NCBI GenBank assembly: GCA_023387735.1
Contig: JAEWHP010000002.1
Location: forward strand, 1 to 64,000
Origin: Pseudomonadota bacterium
Lineage (GTDB): Bacteria > Pseudomonadota > Alphaproteobacteria > Rhizobiales > Xanthobacteraceae
Length of the DNA: 64,000 nt
Reading direction: 5' to 3'
A program made the position numbers and the translations under genes. The notes beneath the pieces are model-generated. The model was not told where the DNA came from. It saw nothing but the letters and a program-made list of their open reading frames with translations, and did no database searches. Shown in pieces: positions 36,771-45,933 of the stretch; the first letter of the stretch is position 1; each line of letters begins with the position of its first letter.

Positions 36771-37256
36771 CTACGACAAGTCACGTCGCATCAGAAGCGC
36801 GTTCAATTGCTCCCCGCCGGCCTGCTGATAATAGCGTTCCCGGCGGCCAACGACGCCAAATCCGGCCCATTCGTACAGCCGCCGCGCCGGCTGATTGTTT
36901 TCTTCGACCTCGAGGAAGATGGTTCGCACGCCGCGGCCGGCGAGATGGCCCAGATGTGTCAGCAACAGGTTGCGCGACAGGCCGCGGCCACGCTGGCTGG
37001 CGTCGATGGCGATCGACAGTATTTCGGCCTCGTCGGCGGCCATGCGCGATACCGCAAAGCCTACGATCTTGCGCCCGAGCCTCAAGCGATGAACCAGCGT
37101 GTTGCGCTCGCCCAGCATCGCCTCGAATTCGCCTTCGCCCCAGCCGCGGTGAAACGACGCGCCATGCAGTTGCGCCAGCCGCGCCGCGTCACGCAGGCTG
37201 GCTGGTTCGACCACGGCTGTGCCGCCGCTCCACCAGTCGGAAAACCATGCCATCAT
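36771..37256 (-). CDS. rimI: RimI-type N-acetyltransferase
   Basis: This 161-aa GNAT acetyltransferase has the acetyl-CoA-binding signature SIAIDASQRGRGLSRNLL and the downstream FLEVEENNQPARRLYEWAGF. In E. coli RimI acetylates the N-terminus of ribosomal protein S18. Its ATG overlaps the tsaB stop by 4 bp (ATGA), an arrangement common in proteobacteria that supports the RimI assignment over a generic GNAT. Confidence 0.9.
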   Translation of the reverse strand: MMAWFSDWWSGGTAVVEPASLRDAARLAQLHGASFHRGWGEGEFEAMLGERNTLVHRLRLGRKIVGFAVSRMAADEAEILSIAIDASQRGRGLSRNLLLTHLGHLAGRGVRTIFLEVEENNQPARRLYEWAGFGVVGRRERYYQQAGGEQLNALLMRRDLS

Positions 37257-37951
37257 GACGGGAATGGCTGCGTGGCGCTGAGCAGCGGATCTTTAGGCGG
37301 CTTGGCGTCGGGCGCGCGCAGGTAGTACGGCCGGGCCGGCGCGGTGTCGGGATCGACGGCTGCACCCAGCCACGCGACCCAGGCGATGTCTGGTGCGGGC
37401 AGGTTGACGACGCTGACCGGCCGCAGCGCATCGGACGGCCAGCGGCCGGCAAGAATTTCTGCGGCGTTGCCGACCAGATGCGGGGCGCCGAAGCGCGCCG
37501 CATCGAGCGCCTCCTCGATCGGTGCAACTTTCGGCTTGATCAATGGGCTTCCGTCGCCTGCCAGCACCTGGAAATAGACCTGATCATGCCGGGCATCGAT
37601 CGCGGATATCACCGGGTGCTCGCTGTGCTCGCCGATGATGGGCGCGGCAAAGGCACTCAGCGTGGTGACGCCGACGACCGGCTTGCCGGCGGCCAGCGCG
37701 ATGCCGCGCGCCGCCGATAGGCCCACCCGCAACCCGGTAAAGCTGCCGGGACCGGCGGTCGCCACGATGCGCCCGAGTTCTGCGAATGCAACGCCCGATG
37801 CTTTCATCACGCGCGCGATCAGCGGCATCAGCGCTTCGGCATGGCCGCGCTTCATCGACTGCGATTCCTGCGCGATGACGTCGCTTGCGGAAGTGTCGAG
37901 AACGGCAGCGGCGCAGGCGTCGAGCGCCGTATCGATAGCGAGGATCAGCAT
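37253..37951 (-). CDS. tsaB: tRNA threonylcarbamoyladenosine biosynthesis protein TsaB
   Basis: TsaB (232 aa from ATG 37951) scaffolds TsaD in making t6A37 of tRNAs. MLILAIDTALDACAAAVLD opens the ASKHA fold, followed by HAEALMPLI and the well-conserved GPGSFTGLRVGLSAARGIALA. An in-frame extension upstream to 38074 lacks conservation and is rejected. It is translationally coupled to rimI. Confidence 0.94.
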   Translation of the reverse strand: MLILAIDTALDACAAAVLDTSASDVIAQESQSMKRGHAEALMPLIARVMKASGVAFAELGRIVATAGPGSFTGLRVGLSAARGIALAAGKPVVGVTTLSAFAAPIIGEHSEHPVISAIDARHDQVYFQVLAGDGSPLIKPKVAPIEEALDAARFGAPHLVGNAAEILAGRWPSDALRPVSVVNLPAPDIAWVAWLGAAVDPDTAPARPYYLRAPDAKPPKDPLLSATQPFPS

Positions 37952-38282
37952 GGCGCCAACGTAGAGGTTTTTCGGCGCCGGTTGAATGCGTCGACGGGCT
38001 ATTTTCGGCGTTTCATCCATCGCGAAGCAACGGCGCCGTCGTTCTACTTTCGGTGGCTCTACCTCTGGGGACACTTGCAGGAATGCTCGCGCCCCATTTT
38101 CGAAGCATGTTCCTCATCATACAACTTCTGCGATGCTAAGTCATTGAAATTATGGACAATTAGGGCTTTCTTTACCAACCGGTGAGAGCCTGCAGTCGGG
38201 AATTTCGGGTCAATGGGGATCCGGACGGTGCAGCTTCGGCATATCGAGCCTCGTCCCGTCCCGATATTTGAGAGGGTTTTTT
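37952..38282. other. Divergent intergenic region tsaB / chemoreceptor
   Basis: These 331 bases hold no gene that I can support. The central part (about 38095-38185) is unusually AT-rich for the window and probably contains the promoters of both genes. GAGAGGG six bases before ATG 38283 is the chemoreceptor ribosome-binding site. Confidence 0.45.
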
Positions 38283-39968
38283 ATGCCTTTGTGGAAAAGC
38301 AATTCGGCAGCGCGCGATGCAATGGCGCAGTCGGCCGCGATCAACAGGTCGCAGGCGGTGATCGAATTCAAGATGGACGGCACGATCATTACCGCCAACC
38401 AGAACTTTCTCGATGCGATGGGTTACGGTCTCGACGAAATCCAGGGCAAGCATCACCAGATGTTCGCGCCGCCGGAATTGCGCGGCAGCGAGGCGTACAA
38501 GGCGTTCTGGGCCAGCCTCAACCGCGGCGAATTTCAGGCCGGCGAATACAAGCGCGTCGGCAAGGGCGGTCGCGAAGTCTGGATCCAGGCGTCGTACAAC
38601 CCGGTCATGGACAATGCCGGCAAGCCGGTGAAAGTGATCAAGTTCGCCACCGACATCACGGAGAAGAAGATCCGCGGCATGGAGGATGCCGGCAAGATTG
38701 CCGCCATCGGCCGCGCGCAGGCCGTGATCGAGTTCAATCTCGACGGCTCCATCATCACCGCCAACGAGAATTTCCTCGCCACGGTGGGCTACCGGCTGGA
38801 CGAAATCCAGGGCAAGCACCACCAGATCTTCGTCTCGCCCGCCGAGCGCGACAGCGCGGCCTATCGGGAATTCTGGGCCAAGCTCGGCCGCGGTGAATAT
38901 GAGGCGGCCGAGTACAAGCGGTTCGGCAAGGGCGGCAAGGAAGTGTGGATCCTTGCTTCCTACAATCCGATCCTCGACGAAGCCGGCAAGCCGTTCAAGG
39001 TGGTGAAATTCGCCTCCGACATTACCGCGGACAAGTTGAAGACGGCCAATTACGCCGGGCAGATCGAGGCGATCGGCAAGTCGCAGGCGGTGATCGAGTT
39101 CGGCATGGACGGCAATGTGCTGACAGCCAACGCAAATTTCCTCGGCGCGCTCGGCTATTCGCTCGCCGAAATCCAGGGCAAGCATCACAGCATGTTCGTG
39201 CCGTCGGACCAGCGCGACGGCGAATCCTATCGCGCGTTCTGGGCAGCCCTTAACCGGGGCGAATTCCAGTCGGGCGAATTTGAGCGCGTCGGCAAGGGCG
39301 GCAAGCAGGTCTGGATCCAGGCCTCCTACAACCCGATCCGCGATCTCAACGGCAAGCCGTTCAAGGTGGTGAAATACGCCTCCGATACCACGGCGCAGGT
39401 GCTGGCGCGGATGCGGAGCGAAAAGGTCCGCGGCATGATGGAGTCGGTCGCAGCCGGTGCCGAGGAACTGAACGCCTCGGTCCGCGAAATTTCCGCCGCG
39501 ATGTCGAAATCCCGCGACACGGCGCTGACCGCGGTCGAGCAGGTCGAGTCCGCCGATCAGCAGGCGCAGCGTCTGTCGGAGGCGGCGGAGTCGATGAGCA
39601 GCATCGTCCAGTTGATCGGCGACATCACCGGCCAGATCAACCTGCTGGCGCTGAACGCCACGATCGAATCGGCGCGCGCCGGCGAGGCGGGCCGCGGCTT
39701 TGCCGTGGTGGCCTCCGAGGTCAAGAACCTCGCCAACCAGGCCAAGCAGGCGACCGACAAGATCGAGCAGGAGATCGGCAACCTCAACGGCATTTCCGGC
39801 GACGTGGTCGGGGCGCTCGGCTCTATCAAGAAGGCGATCCAGGAAGTCAGCGAATACGTGACGTCGACTGCGGCTGCGGTCGAGGAGCAGAGCACGGTGA
39901 CGAGCGAGATGTCGAACGGCATGCAACAGGCGGCTGCCGAAGCAGCCAGCCTTGGGGTGGCGGCGTAG
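38283..39968 (+). CDS. Soluble methyl-accepting chemotaxis protein with three tandem PAS domains
   Basis: This 561-aa receptor lacks transmembrane segments, so it is cytosolic. Three PAS units of 122 aa start at residues 25, 147 and 269 (each with AVIEF..DG, TAN.NFL, LGY or similar, EIQGKHH, FW..L.RGE). The signalling domain covers about 385-561 with the conserved hairpin tip region INLLALNATIESARAGEAGRGFAVVA, the site of CheA/CheW contact. PAS cores may hold heme, flavin or nothing; aerotaxis or redox sensing is plausible but unproven. The C-terminus is short, with no CheR-docking pentapeptide. Confidence 0.93.
   Translation: MPLWKSNSAARDAMAQSAAINRSQAVIEFKMDGTIITANQNFLDAMGYGLDEIQGKHHQMFAPPELRGSEAYKAFWASLNRGEFQAGEYKRVGKGGREVWIQASYNPVMDNAGKPVKVIKFATDITEKKIRGMEDAGKIAAIGRAQAVIEFNLDGSIITANENFLATVGYRLDEIQGKHHQIFVSPAERDSAAYREFWAKLGRGEYEAAEYKRFGKGGKEVWILASYNPILDEAGKPFKVVKFASDITADKLKTANYAGQIEAIGKSQAVIEFGMDGNVLTANANFLGALGYSLAEIQGKHHSMFVPSDQRDGESYRAFWAALNRGEFQSGEFERVGKGGKQVWIQASYNPIRDLNGKPFKVVKYASDTTAQVLARMRSEKVRGMMESVAAGAEELNASVREISAAMSKSRDTALTAVEQVESADQQAQRLSEAAESMSSIVQLIGDITGQINLLALNATIESARAGEAGRGFAVVASEVKNLANQAKQATDKIEQEIGNLNGISGDVVGALGSIKKAIQEVSEYVTSTAAAVEEQSTVTSEMSNGMQQAAAEAASLGVAA
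38355..39452 (+). repeat. Three 366-bp tandem PAS repeats
   Basis: Direct repeats of 366 bp (38355, 38721, 39087) encode the PAS units of the chemoreceptor. Stretches such as GAAATCCAGGGCAAGCA recur in all three with few changes, pointing to duplication within the gene. Confidence 0.85.
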
Positions 39969-39976
39969 TTTGAGAT

Positions 39977-40058
39977 GTCATTCCGGGATGGTGCGTAAGC
40001 ACCAGACCCGGAATCTCGAGATTCCGGGTTCGATGCTTTCGCATCGCCCCGGAATGAC
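39977..40058. repeat. Dispersed palindrome
   Basis: It has GTCATTCCGGG..CCCGGAATGAC arms with an inner AATCTCGAGATT palindrome and GATGC..GCATC hairpin. It fills the gap between the convergent chemoreceptor and Nfu genes and may act as a bidirectional 3' stem-loop. Confidence 0.75.
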
Positions 40059-40065
40059 GGGGACG

Positions 40066-40635
40066 TTACATCGGCCGGACTTCGACCACGTCGGGCACGA
40101 AATGCTTCAGCAGGTTCTGGATGCCGTGCTGCAGCGTCGCGGTCGATGACGGGCAGCCGGCGCAGGCGCCCTTCATGTTGAGATAGACCACGCCGTCCTT
40201 GAAGCCGCGGAAGGTAATGTCGCCGCCGTCATTGGCAACGGCCGGCCGCACCCGCGTCTCGATCAGGTCCTTGATGGTCGCGACCGTGTCGGCATCTTCC
40301 TCGTTGAAGAACTCGTCTTCCTCGTCAGCCGCCTCGTCGTTGCCGGCCGTGCCGTCCGCCAAAAGCGGTGCGCCGGACATGTAGTGTTCCATGATGGCGC
40401 CGAGGATCGCGGGCTTGAGGTGCTGCCAGTCGCCGTCCGCCTTGGTCACGGTGACGAAATCGTAGCCGTAGAACACGCTGGATACGCCGGGCACGCCGAA
40501 CAGCCGTTCGGCCAGCGGTGAGCGGGTAGCTGCTTCGCGGTTGGCGAATTCCATCGTGCCGGTATCGAGCACGGTGCGGCCCGGAATGAATTTCAGCGTG
40601 GCGGGATTGGGCGTGGCTTCAGTCTGGATGAACAT
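40066..40635 (-). CDS. Nfu-type iron-sulfur cluster carrier
   Basis: This 189-aa protein has an N-terminal Nfu_N domain (QTEATPNPATLKFIPG) and a C-terminal NifU-like domain with the cluster-binding CxxC in KGACAGCPSSTATL. These proteins hand Fe-S clusters from assembly scaffolds to target enzymes. An acidic linker (EEDEFFNEEDAD) joins the domains. The length is standard for alphaproteobacterial and mitochondrial Nfu1. The window encodes several Fe-S client enzymes, such as MiaB, but no direct linkage is shown. Confidence 0.92.
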   Translation of the reverse strand: MFIQTEATPNPATLKFIPGRTVLDTGTMEFANREAATRSPLAERLFGVPGVSSVFYGYDFVTVTKADGDWQHLKPAILGAIMEHYMSGAPLLADGTAGNDEAADEEDEFFNEEDADTVATIKDLIETRVRPAVANDGGDITFRGFKDGVVYLNMKGACAGCPSSTATLQHGIQNLLKHFVPDVVEVRPM

Positions 40636-40752
40636 GTGTTTTTCTCCGGCGTCGCCGGTTCAAGGCCGGCGCGTGGGGTTCCCTTAGCAGATGGCGACCG
40701 CGGACGCACGATCAAGTGCTGCAAACCTGCAATTCTGCAGGCTCATCAACTA

Positions 40753-41247
40753 TTAAGACAGCCCGTCGATGGCGGCATCGCTGAGATCGCCGGGAACGAT
40801 GACGACCGGGATCGGGAAGGAACCGGCTACCTGCGCCATCATGCTGACCAGCGGGCCGGGGCCTTCGGGGCCCGGATTGGCTGCCAGCACCAGCATCGAG
40901 ATGTCGACGTCCTTGTCGATCACGTCGATAATCTGCGCGATCGGTTCGCCCTCGCGGATGACGCGTTCCGGCGTGATCGCGGCGATGCCGTTGGCGCGGC
41001 CCGAGGCGCGATCGAGCGCCTCATTGGCGGCGTCCTCGGCCTCGGCGCGCATGATGTCAGCGACACCAAGCCATTGCTGGTTCTGGTCCTCGATCTCGAT
41101 GATGCGCAGCATCACCACGCCGCCGCCGACACGGATCGACCAGCGGCTGGCGTAATACACCGCGCGGTCCCATTCCGCGGTGTCGTCAACAATGACAAGG
41201 CATTTTGGCTTGTGACCCGTTTCGTAGCTTCGTCGCTGGGTGGTCAT
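40753..41247 (-). CDS. Universal stress protein (UspA) family
   Basis: This 164-aa protein starts at ATG 41247 (MTTQRRSYETG). It has the UspA alpha/beta fold with CLVIVDDTAEWDRAVYYA at strand 1, an ADIMRAEAEDAANEAL helix, and the C-terminal LVLAANPGPEGPGP..IPVVIVPG. The ATP-binding G-2x-G-9x-G(S/T) loop is only partly recognisable, so nucleotide binding is uncertain. It is next to trpS on the same strand, as commonly seen in Rhizobiales. Confidence 0.85.
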   Translation of the reverse strand: MTTQRRSYETGHKPKCLVIVDDTAEWDRAVYYASRWSIRVGGGVVMLRIIEIEDQNQQWLGVADIMRAEAEDAANEALDRASGRANGIAAITPERVIREGEPIAQIIDVIDKDVDISMLVLAANPGPEGPGPLVSMMAQVAGSFPIPVVIVPGDLSDAAIDGLS

Positions 41248-41338
41248 GCATGTCCCGGTGCTGCGCCAAACCGACGCATGGTGCCACGGCGCAGCCGCTT
41301 CCGACAAGCGGCGTTGCGGCTGCGAAGTTGCGATGGAA

Positions 41339-42391
41339 CTAGCGCTTTCGGATGAAGCCGACGATATCCTTGGCCTTGTTCATGGTTTCATCGGCGATCG
41401 CCTGCGCGCGGTTGGCGCCGTCGACCAGGATCGCATCGACGTGGCCGGGGTCGGCAACCAGCCGCTTCATCTCGGAAGCGATCGGCGCGAGTTTCGCCAC
41501 GCAGAGTTCCACCAGCGCGTTCTTGAACCCCGAGAACTGTCCGCCGCCGAATTCGCGCAGCACGTCGGCCTTGCTGCGCTCGGACAGCGCCGCGTAGATG
41601 CCGACGAGGTTGTCAGCTTCAGGCCGGTTCTCCAGACCCTTTTCCTCCGACGGCAACGGTTCCGGATCGGTCTTCGCCTTGCGGACTTTCTGCGCGATGG
41701 TATCCGCATCGTCGGTCAGGTTGATCCGCGAATTGTCCGAGGCGTCCGACTTCGACATCTTCTTGGTGCCGTCGCGCAAGCTCATCACCCGCGTCGCAGG
41801 CCCGGTGATCAGCGGCTCCGGCTGCGGGAAGAACAGACCGTCGTTGAAGCCCTGGGCGCGGATCGAGTCGGCAAAGTCGTTGTTGAATTTCTGCGCGATG
41901 TCGCGCGACAGTTCGAGGTGTTGCTTCTGGTCCTCGCCCACAGGCACATGGGTGGCGCGATACAGCAGAATGTCGGCCGCCATCAGCACGGGGTAATCGT
42001 AAAGCCCCACCGACGCGTTCTCGCGATCCTTGCCGGCCTTTTCCTTGAACTGCGTCATGCGGCTGAGCCAGCCGACGCGCGCGACGCAGTTGAAGATCCA
42101 GGCGAGCTCGGCATGTCCCGAGACCTGGCTCTGGTTGAACACGATGTGCTTATTCGGATCGATGCCGGCGGCGATGAAGGCGGCGGTGACCTCGCGGGTG
42201 TTGCGTGCGAGCTCCGCCGGGCCGCCCCAGACGTCGACGCCTTGCGTGATCGCGTGCATGTCGACGACGCAATAGATGCAGTCATGGGTCTGCTGCATCT
42301 TCACGAAGTTGACGATCGCGCCAAGGTAGTTGCCGAGGTGCAGATTGCCCGTCGGCTGGACGCCCGAAAATACTTTTTCGACAAAAGCCAT
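41339..42391 (-). CDS. trpS: Tryptophanyl-tRNA synthetase
   Basis: TrpRS (350 aa) charges tRNA-Trp. Class I signatures are visible: the HIGH-like PTGNLHLGNYLGA near the start and GTKKMSKSD as KMSKS. The start MAFVEKVFSGVQPTG is typical. The region LLYRATHVPVGEDQKQHLEL forms part of the active site. It follows murJ on the same strand after 64 bp. Confidence 0.97.
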   Translation of the reverse strand: MAFVEKVFSGVQPTGNLHLGNYLGAIVNFVKMQQTHDCIYCVVDMHAITQGVDVWGGPAELARNTREVTAAFIAAGIDPNKHIVFNQSQVSGHAELAWIFNCVARVGWLSRMTQFKEKAGKDRENASVGLYDYPVLMAADILLYRATHVPVGEDQKQHLELSRDIAQKFNNDFADSIRAQGFNDGLFFPQPEPLITGPATRVMSLRDGTKKMSKSDASDNSRINLTDDADTIAQKVRKAKTDPEPLPSEEKGLENRPEADNLVGIYAALSERSKADVLREFGGGQFSGFKNALVELCVAKLAPIASEMKRLVADPGHVDAILVDGANRAQAIADETMNKAKDIVGFIRKR

Positions 42392-42455
42392 AGTCAGCTT
42401 CCTGAGGATGCCTGTTTCGGGCCGTCGTTTGCCATGCAGGGGCTGTCAGCGCAAG

Positions 42456-44009
42456 TCAGCGGGCCTGTCTTGCCCTGACGGCGTTAACCGCGTCGCGCCA
42501 GCCGGCGACGCCGAAAAGCTGCAGAAGCAGGGCGTAAGACGCGATTCCCGCAGATATCACCGCCAGCAGCAGGACGGCCTGCACCAGCCCGTGCGCGCCC
42601 GAGGCGAGGGCGGGCAAGAACCTTGTCGCAATCCATAGCAACGCGCCCATCGCGAGCGCCGCCACGACGATCCGCGGCAGCCGCCGCCTGGCTTCTGCAT
42701 CGATCGAAAATCCAAACGTCTCCGCGCCGCGGCGGACCAGGCCGAGCGCGATGCTCCACGCGCCGAGCGCAATCGCAGCGGCAATGCCGTCGGCGCCGTA
42801 CCAGTGGCCGAGCAGGAAGGCGGCGGCGATCGCCAGCACGACGCCCTTCAGCGTCGCCAGCAGCGGCGTCACCGTATCCTCGCGCGCGAAAAATGCCGGC
42901 GACAGCGCCTTCACCAGTACATGCGCGGGGAGCGCCAGCGTCAGCCACATCAGCGCGCGGGCGGTGGCTGCGGTGTCTGCTGCGGTAAAGGCGCCATGCT
43001 CGAACAGCAGCCGCACGATCGCCTCGCTCAGCACCATCAGCCCGAGCGTCGCCGGCAGCGCCAGCCCGACCGCGAGTTCGAGCCCGCGCGATTCCGCATG
43101 CGCGACGGCTTTGTGGTCTCCGCCGCGCACCGCGCGCGTTAACTCCGGGATCAGCACCGTGCCCATGGCAACGCCGACGATGCCGAGCGGCAGTTCGATC
43201 AGGCGATTGGCGAAATAGAGCCACGACACCGCCGAGGGCGACGACGACGCGATGATCGCACCGGCGACCATCAACAATTGCGGCGCGCTCGACGCCATCA
43301 TGCCGGGTGCGGCCTTGGCGAGAAAGCCGCGGATCTCCTTGTCGAACGAAATCCGCAGCGGCGTGGCAAGACCGCCGCCACGGCGCAGCACCAGCACGGA
43401 GAGCTGCAGCAATCCGGCGACGCCGACGGTCGCCGCGATGATCTGCGCGGCACGGGCAGCATCTTGCGGAAACATCAACAGCGCCGCCATGACCGCGATC
43501 AGCGCGATGTTGAACAGCAGCGGCGAGAACGCCGTCAGCGCAAACCGGCCTTGCGCATTCAAAAGCGCCATCATGACCGTCACCGGTCCGGCAAAGGCGA
43601 GATACGGCAGCATCAGCCGCGCATTGTCAGTGGCAAGCTGCAGCGCCTCGCGGCCGGCAAACCCCGGCGCCAGCACCATGATCACCAGCGGCATCGCCAG
43701 CGCCAGCAGCGCGGTGGCAGCGATCAGCGCCGCGGTGACTGTGCCGAGCACGCGGCCGGCAAACGCCGCAGCCGCGACCGCGCCGCTACTTTCCCGCACC
43801 CGCAGCCAGGCCGGCACCAGCGCCGCGTTCAGCCCGCCCTCGGTCAAGAGCCGCCGCACCACGTTGACGAGCTGAAACGCCGCCAGGAACGCATCGGCGA
43901 CCGCACCCGCACCCAGCAGCGCCGCGACCAGCGAATCGCGCGCGAACCCGAGCAGCCGCGAGGCCAGCGTTCCCGAGGATACCGTGAGAAAGGAGCGGAT
44001 CATTTGCAT
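42456..44009 (-). CDS. murJ: Lipid II flippase MurJ
   Basis: MurJ moves lipid II across the inner membrane for peptidoglycan synthesis. The 517-aa protein (ATG 44009; ATG 44003 is possible) has about 14 transmembrane helices and the MviN start MIRSFLTVSSGTLASRLLGFARD in outline, with key arginines at the front of the cavity. SWLYFANRLIELPLGIVGVA and FFAREDTVTPL are family landmarks. A GGGAAG site lies upstream of 44009. It is divergent from the kinase gene. Confidence 0.95.
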   Translation of the reverse strand: MQMIRSFLTVSSGTLASRLLGFARDSLVAALLGAGAVADAFLAAFQLVNVVRRLLTEGGLNAALVPAWLRVRESSGAVAAAAFAGRVLGTVTAALIAATALLALAMPLVIMVLAPGFAGREALQLATDNARLMLPYLAFAGPVTVMMALLNAQGRFALTAFSPLLFNIALIAVMAALLMFPQDAARAAQIIAATVGVAGLLQLSVLVLRRGGGLATPLRISFDKEIRGFLAKAAPGMMASSAPQLLMVAGAIIASSSPSAVSWLYFANRLIELPLGIVGVAMGTVLIPELTRAVRGGDHKAVAHAESRGLELAVGLALPATLGLMVLSEAIVRLLFEHGAFTAADTAATARALMWLTLALPAHVLVKALSPAFFAREDTVTPLLATLKGVVLAIAAAFLLGHWYGADGIAAAIALGAWSIALGLVRRGAETFGFSIDAEARRRLPRIVVAALAMGALLWIATRFLPALASGAHGLVQAVLLLAVISAGIASYALLLQLFGVAGWRDAVNAVRARQAR

Positions 44010-44095
44010 TCTATAGCAGCCGCTTCCCTTGCTGGCGCTGGGCCGATCTGGTAGGCCGCAGCCTTTCCCACAACGCCGTAAACAGGACGCAATCG

Positions 44096-45097
44096 ATGAC
44101 ATCAGCAAAATACGACGTGCTCGGGATCGGCAACGCGATTTTCGACGTGCTGGTGCAGACCGACGAGGGCTTTCTGGTCCGCCACGGCATGACCAAGGGC
44201 GGCATGGCGCTGATCGATGAGGCCCGCGCCGCCGCGATCTACGGCGACATGGGCCCGGCGACCGAGATGAGCGGCGGCTCCGGCGCCAACACCATCGTCG
44301 GCCTCGCCGGCTTCGGCGCGCGGGCCGCCTTCATCGGCAAGGTCAAGAACGACCAGATCGGCGGTCTCTACACCCACGACATCCGCGCCGCCGGCGTAGC
44401 GTTCGAGACGAGGGCGGCCGAAGCCGGCCCCGCCACCGGCTGCTCCTACATCCTGGTAACGCCGGACGGCGAGCGCACCATGAACACCTATCTCGGCGCC
44501 GCGCAGGATCTCTCGCCCGCAGACATCGACGAAGCGCAGATCGCGGCATCAAGCATCGTCTATCTCGAAGGCTATCTCTGGGACCCGAAGAACGCCAAGG
44601 AAGCCTTCGTCAAGGCCGCAAAGATCGCGCACGGCGCCGGCCGCCAGGTGGCGCTGACGCTGTCGGATTCGTTCTGCGTCGATCGCTACCGCGACGAGTT
44701 TCTCGACCTGATGCGCAAGGGCACCGTCGACCTCGTCTTCGCCAACGAGGCCGAACTGCACGCGCTGTACCAGACCTCGGATTTCGACGGCGCGCTGAAG
44801 CAGCTGTGCAGCGATACGAAACTCGGCGTGGTGACACGCAGCGAAAAGGGCTGCGTGGTCGCTGCGAAGGACGGCGTTACCTCGGCGCCCGCGTTCCCGA
44901 TCCAGAAGCTGGTCGACACCACAGGTGCAGGCGACCTGTTCGCCGCCGGCTTCCTGTTCGGCCTCGTCCGCAACGCAAGCCATGAGATGTGCGGCCGGCT
45001 CGGCGCGCTGGCGGCTGCCGAAGTGATCCAGCACATCGGCGCACGGCCGCAGGTGTCGCTGAAGGATCTGGCGGGGCAGAACGGGTTGGCGGTTTAA
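44096..45097 (+). CDS. PfkB-family sugar/nucleoside kinase (adenosine kinase-like)
   Basis: This 333-aa ribokinase-fold protein has the N-terminal motif GIGNAIFDVLVQTD, the substrate-binding MSGGSGANTIVGLAGFGARAAFIGKV, and the C-terminal catalytic DTTGAGDLFAAGFLFG, whose Asp is the base. Alphaproteobacterial homologues are annotated as adenosine kinases, converting adenosine to AMP; ribokinase or another PfkB activity cannot be ruled out. It is monocistronic, divergent from murJ, and followed by an 0.8-kb repeat region. Confidence 0.88.
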   Translation: MTSAKYDVLGIGNAIFDVLVQTDEGFLVRHGMTKGGMALIDEARAAAIYGDMGPATEMSGGSGANTIVGLAGFGARAAFIGKVKNDQIGGLYTHDIRAAGVAFETRAAEAGPATGCSYILVTPDGERTMNTYLGAAQDLSPADIDEAQIAASSIVYLEGYLWDPKNAKEAFVKAAKIAHGAGRQVALTLSDSFCVDRYRDEFLDLMRKGTVDLVFANEAELHALYQTSDFDGALKQLCSDTKLGVVTRSEKGCVVAAKDGVTSAPAFPIQKLVDTTGAGDLFAAGFLFGLVRNASHEMCGRLGALAAAEVIQHIGARPQVSLKDLAGQNGLAV

Positions 45098-45115
45098 GGC
45101 CGCGCTCTCTCCACT

Positions 45116-45150
45116 CGTCATGGCTGGGCTTGCCCCGGCCATCCACGTCC
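45116..45150. repeat. Dispersed palindrome
   Basis: GTCATGGCTGGGC..GCCCCGGCCATCCACGTC is a half copy of the element at 53365-53450, located just beyond the kinase stop codon. Confidence 0.6.
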
Positions 45151-45159
45151 CAAAATCCT

Positions 45160-45763
45160 CAGCACTGATTTGCCCGACGGCGCAAATCAAAACCCGCTCC
45201 TCCCGCGAAAATAATCCGCTTCGCGATTACCCCAAATCACCCTTAAAATTAGGGCCATCCCGTCCCACTCAAGAGGGGCGTTTCGCGAATCGTCACTGAA
45301 CGCGGGGCGGGGTGCGGTGGACGCGGCAGCGTCGGGCGCGCAAACGTCGTCGCAGGGCGGGCTCGCATGAGCCTGTGAGCGAACGGACGGCACGCAGACG
45401 ACAGATGCTGAAGCGTACGGCCAAGTCGTGTGGTCCTGGCACCCGTGGCTGGTGTCACGTCTCGCGGAGGATGCGCCGGCCCGACCGGGTTCGGCCGTCC
45501 GTCATCCGCAGACAACGGTGGCTAAAGGAATTCGCACACCGGGGAGATCACGAAGTACGCCGTCAAACCATTGCGCAGGGAAGGCCGGATGCTCTCCGCT
45601 GAACCTGTATGCTCGTGTGCGCGTTTTTTTGCGCATATTGCACACGAGACCGCGGGTGCAGCGCGCACCCGGCCTTCCCCGCGCCCTCTGTTCTCTCGGG
45701 CGTGAAAGATCAGGCAAAGCTCGGGCGGAATGCGCCGCGAGATCGCTGACGCATACCCGGTTG
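45160..45763. repeat. Large non-coding dispersed repeat (Bradyrhizobium-type)
   Basis: There is no credible gene here on either strand: the frames are short, Arg/Pro-rich and lack ribosome sites. I recognise the general text (AAGAGGGGCGTTTCGCG, CTGAACCTGTATGCTCGTG, ACCGCGGGTGCAGCGCGCAC) from recurrent intergenic sequence in Bradyrhizobium genomes. Two strong hairpins are present: CTCGTGTGC/GCACACGAG (45612-45648) and CGGGTGC/GCACCCG (45653-45671). The copy number and exact borders cannot be checked here. Confidence 0.6.
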
Positions 45764-45863
45764 TCATCGTCCGCGAAGGCGGACGATCCAGTATTCCAGA
45801 GACGTTCATGATTGAACCGACACGCCACGGCGTACTGGATGCCCCGCCTTCGCGGGGCATGAC
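45763..45863. repeat. Dispersed palindrome
   Basis: It begins GTCATCGTCCGC..GCGGACGATCCAGTATTCCAGAGAC and ends GTACTGGATGCCCCGCC..CGGGGCATGACA. The second hairpin matches the one at 15322-15412. It directly abuts the large repeat and appears to be its partner. Confidence 0.7.
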
Positions 45864-45933
45864 AGTTCGGCGCGGTGTGACGATCGTGGGTGGGGTGAGG
45901 GCTTGCGATACGAGGAAGCGACGCTCTCCCGCC

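Noticed and set aside
38172..39926. A 584-aa minus-strand open frame opposite the chemoreceptor
   Set aside because: It shows repeats only because the PAS units repeat. The plus-strand protein explains the sequence.
45098..45933. A possible small gene or toxin-antitoxin pair in the long gap
   Set aside because: No frame has a ribosome site, family motif or neighbour-like codon use; the content is dispersed repeats.
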